Shown piece after piece: positions 17,244-25,984 of a stretch of 45,491 nucleotides of DNA; position 1 is the first letter of the stretch, and every line of letters starts with the position of its first letter. A program made the position numbers and the translations under genes. Origin of the DNA: Gracilimonas sp031581265 (GTDB lineage: Bacteria; Bacteroidota; Rhodothermia; Balneolales; Balneolaceae); assembly GCF_031581265.1 (NCBI RefSeq), contig NZ_JAVLBQ010000024.1, positions 1 through 45,491 on the forward strand. The letters are read 5' to 3'. Under the pieces are notes generated by a model. The model was not told the DNA's origin, did no database searches, and saw only the letters and a program-made list of their open reading frames with translations.

Positions 17244-17259
17244 CAAATGTATAACATTT
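17244..17259 (-). promoter_or_regulatory. toxin-antitoxin promoter and palindromic operator
   Basis: The minus strand carries TACATTTG (17244-17251), an exact TAnnTTTG -7 match. AAATGT (17245-17250) and ACATTT (17254-17259) form a perfect inverted repeat with a 3-bp spacer that overlaps it. This is what an autorepressing ribbon-helix-helix antitoxin would need. No good TTG at the right spacing is seen. Confidence 0.55.
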
Positions 17260-17270
17260 CAAGGGTTCAT

Positions 17271-17306
17271 AAAAAAAGCCCTTTAGCATAACTAAAGGAC
17301 TTTTTA
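17271..17306 (-). terminator. terminator of the nuoL-M-phhB-N operon
   Basis: On the minus strand AGTCCTTTAG pairs with CTAAAGGGCT (10 bp with one G-U) across the loop TTATG, followed by seven T. It lies 25 bp after the nuoN stop. The plus strand also has a short T run, so it may work both ways. Confidence 0.8.
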
Positions 17307-17330
17307 AAATTTTTAATTTTCTTTGGACGT

Positions 17331-18794
17331 CTATGGTAGCATAGTAGCCGCTTCTTTATATCCGCCGGAACCATTCAGGATCTCCATCAATCCTTCGGAC
17401 GGCAGAACAGGCTCAACACCGTAATAAATAGTCAGAATAGCGAGTACAACAATAGTTCCTTTGTACATCAAGGTTGGGGTGAATAATGTAACGGGCTGAT
17501 GCTCTTCACGGAAATAAAGATAAACCATCACGCGCAGATAATAATACACACTCGCTGCACTTGCCAACACTCCAACTATTGCCAGACCAATCATTTCTGC
17601 GTTGATGGCTGCAGCAAATACATAGTACTTCCCAACAAAACCAACCAAAGGTGGAATTCCAGCTAAAGAAAACAAGAATACCGACAGAGATATCCCCATC
17701 AGTGGCTCTTTAAAGCCAAGACCGGCTAAGTTTTGTACTTGGGTGAAATCCAGGCCTTTGTTGCGTTCGTAGTAGGCAATCACCCCAAAGGCTCCAATAT
17801 TCATAATGGTGTAGGCAAACAGGTAGTAAAGTACGGCATTATATCCTTCGAATGTTCCTGCGGCCAAACCAACCAAAGCATAACCTGCATGAGCCACACT
17901 CGAGTAAGCCAACATCCTCTTCACGTTATCCTGAACGAGGGCAATGATATTTCCAAAGATCATAGTTAGTATGGCTATCACACTCAAGACCAACTGCCAG
18001 TTTAGTCCTTCCATAATGGGAAGTGCTCGGGATAACACAAGAATAAAAGCTACAAAAGTACCTGCTTTGGAAGCAGTTGCAAAGTAAGCCGTAAGCGTAG
18101 TCGGTGTTCCCTGATATACATCGGGCGTCCACATATGGAATGGAACGGCTGAGATCTTAAATAAAAATCCGACTAACAGAAGTGCGGTTCCTGCTAAAAA
18201 TAGTAAATCAGTACTTGCTGCGGCTCCAATACCCGGAATACTTGTTGTACCGGTAGCACCGTAAAGCAGTGCCATTCCATAAAGTAAGAATCCGGTAGAA
18301 AAAGCACCGAGTAAGAAATATTTAAGTGCCGACTCGGCTCCTTCCTTCTCATTTTTAATAAGGCCGGCCATTACATATAAACAGATGGACATAGTTTCCA
18401 GTCCTACGAAAAGTGTAATCAAGTCATTTGAACCTGCCAAAGCCAACATTCCGGAAGTTGCAAAGAGTATAAGTGCGTAGGTCTCTCCGTAGTAGTGGTT
18501 AATTCCCCTTAAATAATCTTCACTGATAAACACACAAAAGAGTGCACCGGCTAAAATCACTATGTTACCAAATGCAACAGGACCACCATGGACCAACATC
18601 CCAGAAAATGCAGTTTGAAGTTCACTGCCTAATGAAAGTACGCTGAACACCAATCCGGCGGCAAGGGATACTATGGTGATATAAAAATTGAGCGGACTGT
18701 CTTTTTTCAAAGATTCAACTACGATAACCACCAAACCGGCTACGGCTGTGATGACTCCGGGTAAAAAAGCTTGTATGTCGCCTAAATAATCCAT
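17331..18794 (-). CDS. nuoN: NADH-quinone oxidoreductase subunit N
   Basis: This 487-residue antiporter-like subunit of complex I helps pump protons. It has about 14 transmembrane helices. The ion-path residues are visible: Glu in V-G-L-E-T-M-S-I, the TM7 Lys in F-L-F-K-I-S-A-V-P-F-H-M-W, and the TM8 Lys in T-A-S-K-A-G-T-F. The later K-R-M-L-A-Y-S-S-V-A-H-A-G-Y is also conserved. It is the last gene of the nuoL-nuoM-dehydratase-nuoN operon, 8 bp after the dehydratase stop, and is followed by a terminator. The start is the ATG at 18794. Confidence 0.97.
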   Translation of the reverse strand: MDYLGDIQAFLPGVITAVAGLVVIVVESLKKDSPLNFYITIVSLAAGLVFSVLSLGSELQTAFSGMLVHGGPVAFGNIVILAGALFCVFISEDYLRGINHYYGETYALILFATSGMLALAGSNDLITLFVGLETMSICLYVMAGLIKNEKEGAESALKYFLLGAFSTGFLLYGMALLYGATGTTSIPGIGAAASTDLLFLAGTALLLVGFLFKISAVPFHMWTPDVYQGTPTTLTAYFATASKAGTFVAFILVLSRALPIMEGLNWQLVLSVIAILTMIFGNIIALVQDNVKRMLAYSSVAHAGYALVGLAAGTFEGYNAVLYYLFAYTIMNIGAFGVIAYYERNKGLDFTQVQNLAGLGFKEPLMGISLSVFLFSLAGIPPLVGFVGKYYVFAAAINAEMIGLAIVGVLASAASVYYYLRVMVYLYFREEHQPVTLFTPTLMYKGTIVVLAILTIYYGVEPVLPSEGLMEILNGSGGYKEAATMLP

Positions 18795-18802
18795 TCGCTA
18801 AT

Positions 18803-19087
18803 TTATGAAACGCTTTCTATTGCTTTGGCCAGATCCACATCTTTTTGGGTAACTTTACCCCCTGCATCATGGGTACTAAGGCTGATCTTCACCGTGTTGT
18901 ACACATTAAACAGTTCTGGATGATGAACCTGCTTTTCAGCTTCCAACCCCACGCGGACGATAAATCCAAGGGCTTCACTGAAATCATTGAAACTAAATTC
19001 TTTGCTGATCTTGTCATCGTTAAATTCCCATCCTTCCAGAGAATTCAAAACCTGATTGATATCGGATTCGGATAGTGGTTGTGCCAT
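18803..19087 (-). CDS. phhB: 4a-hydroxytetrahydrobiopterin (pterin-4a-carbinolamine) dehydratase
   Basis: This 94-residue protein matches the dehydratase that recycles the pterin cofactor after aromatic amino-acid hydroxylation. The signature is complete: E51, H55-H56-P57, H73 and D83 within E-x3-H-H-P...H...D. The start is the ATG at 19087 (MAQPLSESD); a longer frame from 19126 overlaps nuoM and is rejected. It lies 4 bp after nuoM and 8 bp before nuoN on the same strand, so it is an internal gene of the complex I operon. That position is unusual. Some family members act in molybdopterin-related or transcription-cofactor roles, so the function in vivo is less certain than the fold. Confidence 0.92.
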   Translation of the reverse strand: MAQPLSESDINQVLNSLEGWEFNDDKISKEFSFNDFSEALGFIVRVGLEAEKQVHHPELFNVYNTVKISLSTHDAGGKVTQKDVDLAKAIESVS

Positions 19088-19091
19088 AATA

Positions 19092-20705
19092 TTATTCGGT
19101 TGATGCGAATTGTGATTCTGATTCACTTACATCGTAAAACTTTGTAGTCCAGTCGGGCAGCTCTTCATTTCGAGCCTCTTCCAACACAGCCATACTCTTT
19201 GCTTCAGACGCTTCAATCAATTCCGTTACTTGTGCTTCTGAATATTTGGTGAAATCGACGGGACGTATTCCAATCCAGAACATAAAAATTACCATGGGGA
19301 TTAACAGTCCAATTTCACGACCGTTAAGGTCAATTAATTTCTCATTCTCCTTATTGGTAATCGGGCCAAACATTACACGCTGGAACATCCATAACATATA
19401 CACTGCTGCCAAAATAACACCGGTCGCCCCCAGAACAGCAAAGGTCTTGTTACTATACAATTCAGAGAAAAATGTACCATTCAATATCAAAAATTCACCT
19501 ACAAATCCGTTAAGCCCTGGCAGACCAATAGACGCAAAAGTCGCGATCATAAACATGACGGTGAACACTGGAATTTTCTTGGCAATACCGCCAAAGTCTT
19601 TGATCATTCGAGTGTGTCTGCGGTCATAGAGCATTCCCACAATAAGGAAAAGTGCACCAGTTGAAAGTCCGTGGTTAATCATTTGTATGATGGCCCCCTG
19701 AACAGCAACTGTATTCAGTGCAAAAATTCCCAATACCACAAATCCCAAGTGACTCACAGAGGAGTACGCAACCAATTTCTTCACATCTTTTTGAACCATG
19801 GCCACGAGTGCACCATAAATAATTCCGATCACCGCGAGCGTAGCCATCCACGGGGCAAATTCCATGAACGCATTCGGGAAGATCGGCAGACAAACGCGGA
19901 TCAAACCATAGGTTCCCATCTTCAACATGATGGCCGCAAGTACTACGGAACCGGCAGTTGGAGCCTCAGTGTGTGCATACGGTAACCATGTATGAAATGG
20001 AAACAGCGGCACTTTAATACAGAAGGCCAACGCAAAAGCCAGGAATAAATAGGTTTGTTCTACCAATCCAATGGTGTACATATCGCTGGAAAGAAAGCGC
20101 CAATCAGTGGTAAATTTTGTTGCTCCTCCCATGGCGTATCCGGCGTCATACCCGAGATAAATCAAGCCAACCAACATGATGAGTGAGCCGACCAGTGTAT
20201 AAATAAAGAATTTAATGGTCGCCTGAATACGTCCGGCTCCACCCCAAATTCCAATCAGGAAATACATAGGAATCAGCGACAGTTCAAAAAATACATAGAA
20301 GACCATCAGGTCGAGCGAAGAGAATACTCCTAATGAAGCCGTCTGTAGTAATAGCAACATGCTCCAATAACCAGCAAGGTGTTTACTTACTGAAGTCCAT
20401 GAAGACAAAATAACAATAGGTCCCATAAACGTGGTAAGCATAAACAGCAGTAAACTCAATCCATCCAGACCAACCAGGTATTTAATATCGAGTGATTCGA
20501 TAAGGCGTCCGCCTTCAGTTACAAATTGAGCGGTTCCGGAATTGGCGACATCGAAGCCAAACATGAGTGGTAATGAAATCAAAAACGTAATGGACGTCAC
20601 CACCAAGGCGATCCACTTTTGAGTGGTTTCATTCTTCGACAATACGATTAGCGGAATGCCAACCAGCGGTAAATAAATGACGATATTTAAAAGTGTTTCC
20701 ATCAA
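19092..20705 (-). CDS. nuoM: NADH-quinone oxidoreductase subunit M
   Basis: This 537-residue complex I subunit is antiporter-like. Key residues are Glu in V-F-F-E-L-S-L-I-P-M, the TM7 Lys in F-C-I-K-V-P-L-F-P-F-H-T-W-L-P, and the TM8 Lys in I-M-L-K-M-G-T-Y-G. The signature V-Q-K-D-V-K-K-L-V-A-Y-S-S-V-S-H-L-G is present. A C-terminal polar tail of about 60 residues extends beyond the last helix. It is 13 bp after nuoL, and its stop is 4 bp before the dehydratase start. Confidence 0.97.
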   Translation of the reverse strand: MMETLLNIVIYLPLVGIPLIVLSKNETTQKWIALVVTSITFLISLPLMFGFDVANSGTAQFVTEGGRLIESLDIKYLVGLDGLSLLLFMLTTFMGPIVILSSWTSVSKHLAGYWSMLLLLQTASLGVFSSLDLMVFYVFFELSLIPMYFLIGIWGGAGRIQATIKFFIYTLVGSLIMLVGLIYLGYDAGYAMGGATKFTTDWRFLSSDMYTIGLVEQTYLFLAFALAFCIKVPLFPFHTWLPYAHTEAPTAGSVVLAAIMLKMGTYGLIRVCLPIFPNAFMEFAPWMATLAVIGIIYGALVAMVQKDVKKLVAYSSVSHLGFVVLGIFALNTVAVQGAIIQMINHGLSTGALFLIVGMLYDRRHTRMIKDFGGIAKKIPVFTVMFMIATFASIGLPGLNGFVGEFLILNGTFFSELYSNKTFAVLGATGVILAAVYMLWMFQRVMFGPITNKENEKLIDLNGREIGLLIPMVIFMFWIGIRPVDFTKYSEAQVTELIEASEAKSMAVLEEARNEELPDWTTKFYDVSESESQFASTE

Positions 20706-20718
20706 CTAATTTGGGAAA

Positions 20719-22740
20719 TTACATTACCATTAAGTAGAGAATAAGAATTACGCCTATCACAAAAGCCAGCGCATAGCTTGAAACCACTCCGGTTTGAACA
20801 TATCGGAACAGACTACCAAACAAGCGAACTGTTCCTGCGGTAGCATTTACGATGCCATCTACCACTTTCATGTCAAAAACGGCGAGTACTTTATCAGAGA
20901 ATTTCACCAACGGACGAGAAATCAAACCTTCATAGACCTCATCAAGATTATACTTGTCTTGCCAGGTTTGATACAGGCCACCAAATCGTTCGGCCAGCGT
21001 GGCATCCGACTCCAATTGCTGATTGTTGTTATACATTCTGAATGCAACCCACGTTCCTGCTACCGCAATAACGATAGAAAGACTCATGATGCCCCACTTG
21101 ATGGACTTGGCAAGAACAAGTTCGTAGTCAGCGGCTACATTATACAACCAGTTGTGCAGCAGATTGATATGGGCCGTTTCTCCGGTGAAGGTTTCCACAA
21201 TAAAATTCGGGATTCCCATAAACCCACCGATGGCAGCAAGCACGGCTAAGGTCCAAAGTGGAATAGTCATCGTAGCCGGACTTTCATGTAAATATTTCTC
21301 TGCCCCTATCGCTTCTTTAAATCGCTGACCCAACTTGAATTCTCCATGGAAAGTGGTCAGTGTGAGGCGGAACATATAGAAAGCGGTCAAGAAAGCAGTG
21401 ATCATCCCCACCCCTAAAAGAGTGAGATACATATACTGACCAAATTCACCCGCGCCGGCATTTGCAGTCATGGCAAGAATTTCATCCTTAGAAAAGAATC
21501 CAGCTAATGGCGGAATACCTGCAATGGCAATGGTCGAGATCAAAAATGTTTTGTAGGTAGATGGCATGTATTTTCGAAGCCCACCCATATTTCGCATATC
21601 CTGTGGATCGAAATGCACATCTTTGCCTTCGTTTTCCAACTCATGCTCTACATGATGCATTGCATGAATCACAGATCCAGAACCAAGGAATAAACAAGCT
21701 TTAAAGAAAGCGTGCGTTACGACGTGGAACATGGCGGCTGTAAACGCACCGGAACCTAACGCCAGGAACATGTATCCTAACTGAGAAACCGTGGAATAGG
21801 CCAGTACACTTTTAATATCGTTTTGGGTGATGGCAATAGTGGCCGCAACAATAGCTGTAAGTGCTCCAATAACTGCAATGATCAACATCACTTCCGGCGA
21901 CATCACAAACATCGGCGACATTCGGGTGATCAAATAAATCCCGGAAGTTACCATCGTAGCCGCGTGAATGAGTGCAGAAACGGGAGTCGGGCCGGCCATG
22001 GCATCAGGCAGCCATACAAACAATGGAATTTGGGCTGATTTACCGGTTGCTCCGATAAACATCAAAAAACCAATTCCGAAAATGTATTCGCTTGAGAAGG
22101 CATCGAGATTTCCAAGAATCGCATCAAAACTAAGACTACCAACGGTTTGAAAAACCATGAACATGGCAATTAAAAAGGCGAAGTCACCGATACGATTATA
22201 TATAAAAGCTTTTTTTGCGGCATCGGATTTGGCCATATCGGTGTACCAGAAACCAATGAGTAGATACGAACAAACGCCTACCCCTTCCCATCCGAGGAAT
22301 AAGAGCAAGAGGTTATTTCCGAGAACCAGGTTCAACATCGCAAAGATGAAGAGGTTCAGGTAGGCAAAGAATTTCCAGTATCCCTCATCATCGGCCATGT
22401 ATCCCATTGAGTACAGGTGGATCAAAAATCCAACACCTGTCACAACAAGGGTCATCAAAATAGAAAGTTGATCGACCCGATAGGCAATATCTACGCTGAA
22501 GTTTCCGGCTTCCATCCAGGTAAAAAGCTTGTAGACTACGGCTTCGGAGCCGGCGTTCATATTCAGGAAGAAATACACCGCAATCACAAATGGAATAAAA
22601 ACCGCTGTATTGGCAATGATGCCGATCAGATGTTTTTTGGTACGGTAATTTTCTACAAAGAGCCCGATAATCCCGTTAAAAAGAAAACCAAGCAATGGAA
22701 GAGCAATAATGAGTGTAAATAACGCCGCAGCGGATTCCAT
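20719..22740 (-). CDS. nuoL: NADH-quinone oxidoreductase subunit L
   Basis: This 673-residue distal proton-pumping subunit of complex I has Y-R-V-D-Q-L-S-I near residue 87. The E-G-V-G-V-C-S-Y-L-L-I-G-F-W-Y segment, G-K-S-A-Q-I-P-L-F-V-W-L-P-D-A-M with its conserved Lys, and S-A-L-I-H-A-A-T-M-V-T-S-G follow. A C-terminal lateral helix region (about 510-620) and a last membrane helix are present, as expected for NuoL. It is the first gene of the operon. A -7 element lies about 65 bp upstream. NuoJ and NuoK are encoded separately at 34909-35732; other nuo genes are not in the window. Confidence 0.97.
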   Translation of the reverse strand: MESAAALFTLIIALPLLGFLFNGIIGLFVENYRTKKHLIGIIANTAVFIPFVIAVYFFLNMNAGSEAVVYKLFTWMEAGNFSVDIAYRVDQLSILMTLVVTGVGFLIHLYSMGYMADDEGYWKFFAYLNLFIFAMLNLVLGNNLLLLFLGWEGVGVCSYLLIGFWYTDMAKSDAAKKAFIYNRIGDFAFLIAMFMVFQTVGSLSFDAILGNLDAFSSEYIFGIGFLMFIGATGKSAQIPLFVWLPDAMAGPTPVSALIHAATMVTSGIYLITRMSPMFVMSPEVMLIIAVIGALTAIVAATIAITQNDIKSVLAYSTVSQLGYMFLALGSGAFTAAMFHVVTHAFFKACLFLGSGSVIHAMHHVEHELENEGKDVHFDPQDMRNMGGLRKYMPSTYKTFLISTIAIAGIPPLAGFFSKDEILAMTANAGAGEFGQYMYLTLLGVGMITAFLTAFYMFRLTLTTFHGEFKLGQRFKEAIGAEKYLHESPATMTIPLWTLAVLAAIGGFMGIPNFIVETFTGETAHINLLHNWLYNVAADYELVLAKSIKWGIMSLSIVIAVAGTWVAFRMYNNNQQLESDATLAERFGGLYQTWQDKYNLDEVYEGLISRPLVKFSDKVLAVFDMKVVDGIVNATAGTVRLFGSLFRYVQTGVVSSYALAFVIGVILILYLMVM

Positions 22741-23022
22741 CTATTAAACTTTATTTAATTGCTTTAAAAATGTGAACCACATAACTGCGGTTCCAAAATG
22801 GATGGCAAAGATACAAAAAACTTCAGCAAGGTAAAGAGCGTTTCAACTGAATTTTTAGAAAATTAGCATGCGGGATGAATATCGAATATAGAACACGGAT
22901 CATTGAATTTTGAACTACATTATATATGATTTTGGGATAGCTGAGATTTCTATTGTAACTATCCTGTGAAGTTTATCTCAGAAAATAAGGGCAAACCTAT
23001 CGAATCAAGCCTAATTCACAAA
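22741..23022. other. intergenic region between the M48 protease gene and nuoL
   Basis: These 282 bases hold the nuoL -7 element (22806-22813), an AT-rich block with GAATATCGAATATAGAAC near 22877-22894, and two interleaved inverted repeats (22935-22981). No credible coding frame was seen. Confidence 0.6.
22806..22813 (-). promoter_or_regulatory. -7 element of the nuoL operon
   Basis: The minus strand reads TATCTTTG, an exact TAnnTTTG match, 65 bp before the nuoL ATG. There is no TTG at the ideal 19-22 bp distance, so support rests on the -7 box alone. Confidence 0.5.
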
Positions 23023-24954
23023 TCATCTATCATCCATCATCGCTCCCAACGGAATTGGAAAACCAATCGACACTGTAATCGCCCTCAGCATTTCTTTTTC
23101 TCTCACTGTAATTTTCTTATCGGCAACCACACAATGAATCATCGCGCTTGCAACATATTTCTTCACCGGATTTGCCGATGTCGCAATTTCGTCTATGGCT
23201 GTATTGAGCCGACCTAACCCACATTCATCTTTTGGTAAAAATCGAATATTATCCGGCATTACTTTTTCGATGGGTTTTAGTCCGTTTTGCCAGGCTGACT
23301 CCGGGTCCTCATCCGAAATATAAGACAGCGCAGAAAGCAGAACCGATATCTCCTCTCCCAGTGTTTTTAGATGATGATGCCGAATCTTGGGGTCTTTTGA
23401 TTTTGCAAATGCAGTATCAAGTTGTCGCTGAATGAGTTTTTCGATGGCAAATGAAAAGATACTGTCCCCTTCTTCTGCCAGCTTTTTCAACGTACCGCGA
23501 AAGGATTTATACTGACCTTCACTCATCTGCCGCAATGCCGGAAAGGACAGTTCAGCCAACGGAAGGCACCATTTTCGATTTCCTGCCTGAAGCTCTGAAG
23601 TCAACTTTTCCACTTCCTCAGACAGGCTGTTCTCCAAACTTTCATGCAGCCATGCCGGTGTTGAGGTTTTTTCAGATTCTTCCGCGGTTAGAAGCAGAGC
23701 GTATACTAATGCTTCGGCAGAAAATGGTTCATGGGCGGCCTTAACAAGTTTTTCAGGTATTTCTCCCAATAGCTTACCGGCTTGACTCACATTATCTGAA
23801 TTGAGCGTACCAATGGTTGCCAATATAACTTCTGGAGTGAGTGCTTCATGTCCGCCTATTCCCCTTTCAGAGGTACCGCTTACATTAGAACCCGATACAT
23901 GATCCTGCTCGAATTTTTTTCGTATTCGTTTTGCTTTATTTGAATCATCAGAACTTAGCGACGGGCTGATAGCTTGAATACGTTTGTCAATGGGGGGATG
24001 GGTGGAATAGAGTTTATCGAAAAAGGAGTGAAAGCTGCTGGCAAAAAACAAGTGACTCATTTCCATGGAATGGCCATCCTGGATTTTAGCCCCATCCGCA
24101 CTTTCTGATATTTTTTTGAGCGCCCCGGCTAATCCGTCGGGATTTCTTGTGTACTGAACGGCGGCTGCATCTGCCAGGTATTCTCGCTGCCGTGAGATGG
24201 CCGACTGTATCATCCGGCCAAAAATCATTCCGATATAACCGATTACAATCAATGCCAACCCAAAAAGCATAATTATTAATTTCGACTTACCGCCTCCGTT
24301 ATTATCTCGGTTGCTTTTTACACGGACACCGCCCGAGTAGAACATGCCCCGGATGAGAACCATCCCCATGATATGGATTAGTAAAATGCCGTTTAGAATT
24401 CCTATTAACCGAATATTCAGGCGCATGTCCCCATTAAAGATATGACTGAATTCGTGAGCAATAACACCTTGCAATTCGTCCCGATCAAGCTGATCAAGAG
24501 TGCCACGGGTTACTCCTACTGCAGCATCCTGAGTAGTCAATCCGGCAGCAAAGGCATTGATATTCTCCTCATTGTCAAGGATATACACATCCGGAACCGG
24601 GATACCGGATGCAATCGACATTTCCTCTACCACATTCCTAAGCTGTTTTTCAGCAGGATTTGTCGTTGATGGTTCCAACTTTCGCCCACCCAACATTTCA
24701 GCCACTGCCGATCCTCCTTTCCGAAGCTGAGCTATTCGAAATAAGGTACCAATGGAAATCACCAGCAAAACCACTGCGCTTACGATGAGAAATAATCCCG
24801 GGTTCCAAACTCCCCCTGAAAATCCTTGAGAATAAAAGAGAAGAGTCACAGCCAGGTACACCGAAAACACGATACCGGTTACGGCCAATAGGTATAAAAA
24901 GACCAACTTCCCGGTGTTTCGTTTTGCACGATCCTGTGCTTCAAAAAAATCCAT
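23023..24954 (-). CDS. M48 family membrane metallopeptidase with TerB-like C-terminus
   Basis: This 643-residue protein joins an HtpX-type zinc protease to a long extra region. Two N-terminal helices (about 18-42 and 50-70) precede the zinc site H-E-F-S-H near residue 166. Further helices follow, and then the third-ligand segment R-E-Y-L-A-D-A-A-A-V-Q-Y near 260. The part after about residue 330 is not part of classical HtpX. It ends with A-D-K-K-I-T-V-R-E-K-E-M-L-R-A-I, which resembles TerB-type helical domains. The family degrades damaged membrane proteins. It follows lemA by 75 bp on the same strand, a common pairing. HtpX itself is about 290 residues, so a plain htpX label is not used. 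Confidence 0.9.
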   Translation of the reverse strand: MDFFEAQDRAKRNTGKLVFLYLLAVTGIVFSVYLAVTLLFYSQGFSGGVWNPGLFLIVSAVVLLVISIGTLFRIAQLRKGGSAVAEMLGGRKLEPSTTNPAEKQLRNVVEEMSIASGIPVPDVYILDNEENINAFAAGLTTQDAAVGVTRGTLDQLDRDELQGVIAHEFSHIFNGDMRLNIRLIGILNGILLIHIMGMVLIRGMFYSGGVRVKSNRDNNGGGKSKLIIMLFGLALIVIGYIGMIFGRMIQSAISRQREYLADAAAVQYTRNPDGLAGALKKISESADGAKIQDGHSMEMSHLFFASSFHSFFDKLYSTHPPIDKRIQAISPSLSSDDSNKAKRIRKKFEQDHVSGSNVSGTSERGIGGHEALTPEVILATIGTLNSDNVSQAGKLLGEIPEKLVKAAHEPFSAEALVYALLLTAEESEKTSTPAWLHESLENSLSEEVEKLTSELQAGNRKWCLPLAELSFPALRQMSEGQYKSFRGTLKKLAEEGDSIFSFAIEKLIQRQLDTAFAKSKDPKIRHHHLKTLGEEISVLLSALSYISDEDPESAWQNGLKPIEKVMPDNIRFLPKDECGLGRLNTAIDEIATSANPVKKYVASAMIHCVVADKKITVREKEMLRAITVSIGFPIPLGAMMDDR

Positions 24955-25029
24955 CTACAGCGTTGAATTTAGAATATTGTTTTTTGTGATATCAGAAAAG
25001 AACCATCTTGTTATCCTAAACCGATGGCC

Positions 25030-25617
25030 TCAAAATGATACTTCTGGTGCTTCCCGCTCTTCAGGGGAATCGATCTTGAACTGTTGCGCCGGTGAAAATC
25101 CAAAAGCACCTGCAAACAATACGTTAGGAAATTTTTCGCGATAGGTATTGTAATTCATCACAGCATCATTAAAAGCCTGCCGGGCAAATGCCACTTTATT
25201 TTCCGTGGAAGTAAGCTCTTCCGAAAGCTGCATCATATTTTGGTTGGCCTTCAAGTCAGGGTAGTTTTCAGAGAGAGCAAATAGCCGTCCCAAAGAACTG
25301 CTCAAGGTTTGCTCAGCACCCATCAGGTTTTGCATGGCTTCGGGATCATCGGGCTGATCGGCGACCTTCTCTTCGGCCTGCTGTGCCTGGTTTCGGGCCT
25401 GGATAACGGCCTCAAGTGTTTCCCGCTCGTGCGACATATATGATTTTGCGGTTTCCACCAGGTTTGGGATTAAATCATATCGACGCTTTAGCTGAACATC
25501 AATTTGAGCAAATGCATTTTTTAAGCGATTCTTTTGCGTAACCAGTTTGTTGTAGATTCCAATAGACCAAGCAATCAAAACAACGAGGATTACTACCAGG
25601 ATAATTGTCGTAGTCAT
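25030..25617 (-). CDS. lemA: LemA family protein
   Basis: This 195-residue protein has an N-terminal membrane anchor (about 4-20) and a long four-helix bundle. Conserved marks are Y-N-K-L-V-x-x-x-N-R-L-K-N-A-F-A-Q-I-D-V-Q-L-K-R-R-Y-D-L-I-P-N-L-V near residues 22-54, and later N-x-Y-R-E-K-F-P-N. The family's biochemical role is not established; it is often encoded with M48/HtpX proteases, as here. A promoter with TAGTTTTG lies about 32-64 bp upstream. The start is the ATG at 25617. Confidence 0.94.
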   Translation of the reverse strand: MTTTIILVVILVVLIAWSIGIYNKLVTQKNRLKNAFAQIDVQLKRRYDLIPNLVETAKSYMSHERETLEAVIQARNQAQQAEEKVADQPDDPEAMQNLMGAEQTLSSSLGRLFALSENYPDLKANQNMMQLSEELTSTENKVAFARQAFNDAVMNYNTYREKFPNVLFAGAFGFSPAQQFKIDSPEEREAPEVSF

Positions 25618-25648
25618 AGTTTTCAGTTTTTTTAGTGGATATAGGTTT

Positions 25649-25681
25649 CAAAACTACTTCTTGTTCTCACTGAATATACAA
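25649..25681 (-). promoter_or_regulatory. promoter of lemA-M48 operon
   Basis: The minus strand carries TTG (25679-25681), a 22-bp spacer and TAGTTTTG (25649-25656), which matches TAnnTTTG. The spacer is slightly long. The lemA ATG at 25617 is about 24 nt past the predicted start. Confidence 0.55.
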
Positions 25682-25755
25682 GTTGTTCGCTGCGGTGCAA
25701 ATGGTGTTTTTCCATTTACCCCTAAAGCTCAAAAACATGAAATCATTGTACGAAC

Positions 25756-25816
25756 ATCCAATAATCAATGAACACCATTCACCTGGATATTGAATATTGG
25801 CTATTCATTATTGGAT
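25756..25816. repeat. palindromic AT-rich intergenic element
   Basis: ATCCAATAAT (25756-25765) and its exact reverse complement ATTATTGGAT (25807-25816) flank an inner GGATATTGAATATTGG stretch. A related GAATATCGAATATAG motif lies at 22877-22892. The style resembles dispersed intergenic repeats; dispersal must be tested elsewhere in the genome. Confidence 0.5.
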
Positions 25817-25976
25817 ATTTATTCTCCCGACTTAAGTCTGTTTAAGTTTTTGGGCATTCTATCCACAAGTCGATCTTCGGTATGTATTCCATTGAAGGTC
25901 TGTAATTTTCATTGCTCATAAATTTTTCAGACATCAACTCGGAACTGCTTTCACAAAAATTACATTTTATATGCCA

Positions 25977-25984
25977 TATTTTTG
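25977..25984 (+). promoter_or_regulatory. -7 element of the mrp operon
   Basis: TATTTTTG matches TAnnTTTG and lies 125 bp before the first mrp gene. No TTG -33 is seen at the usual distance. The implied leader of about 118 nt is long. Confidence 0.4.

Noticed and set aside
24442..24669. Plus-strand frames opposite the M48 protease gene
   Set aside because: Antisense to the zinc-site region, which is strongly conserved on the minus strand.
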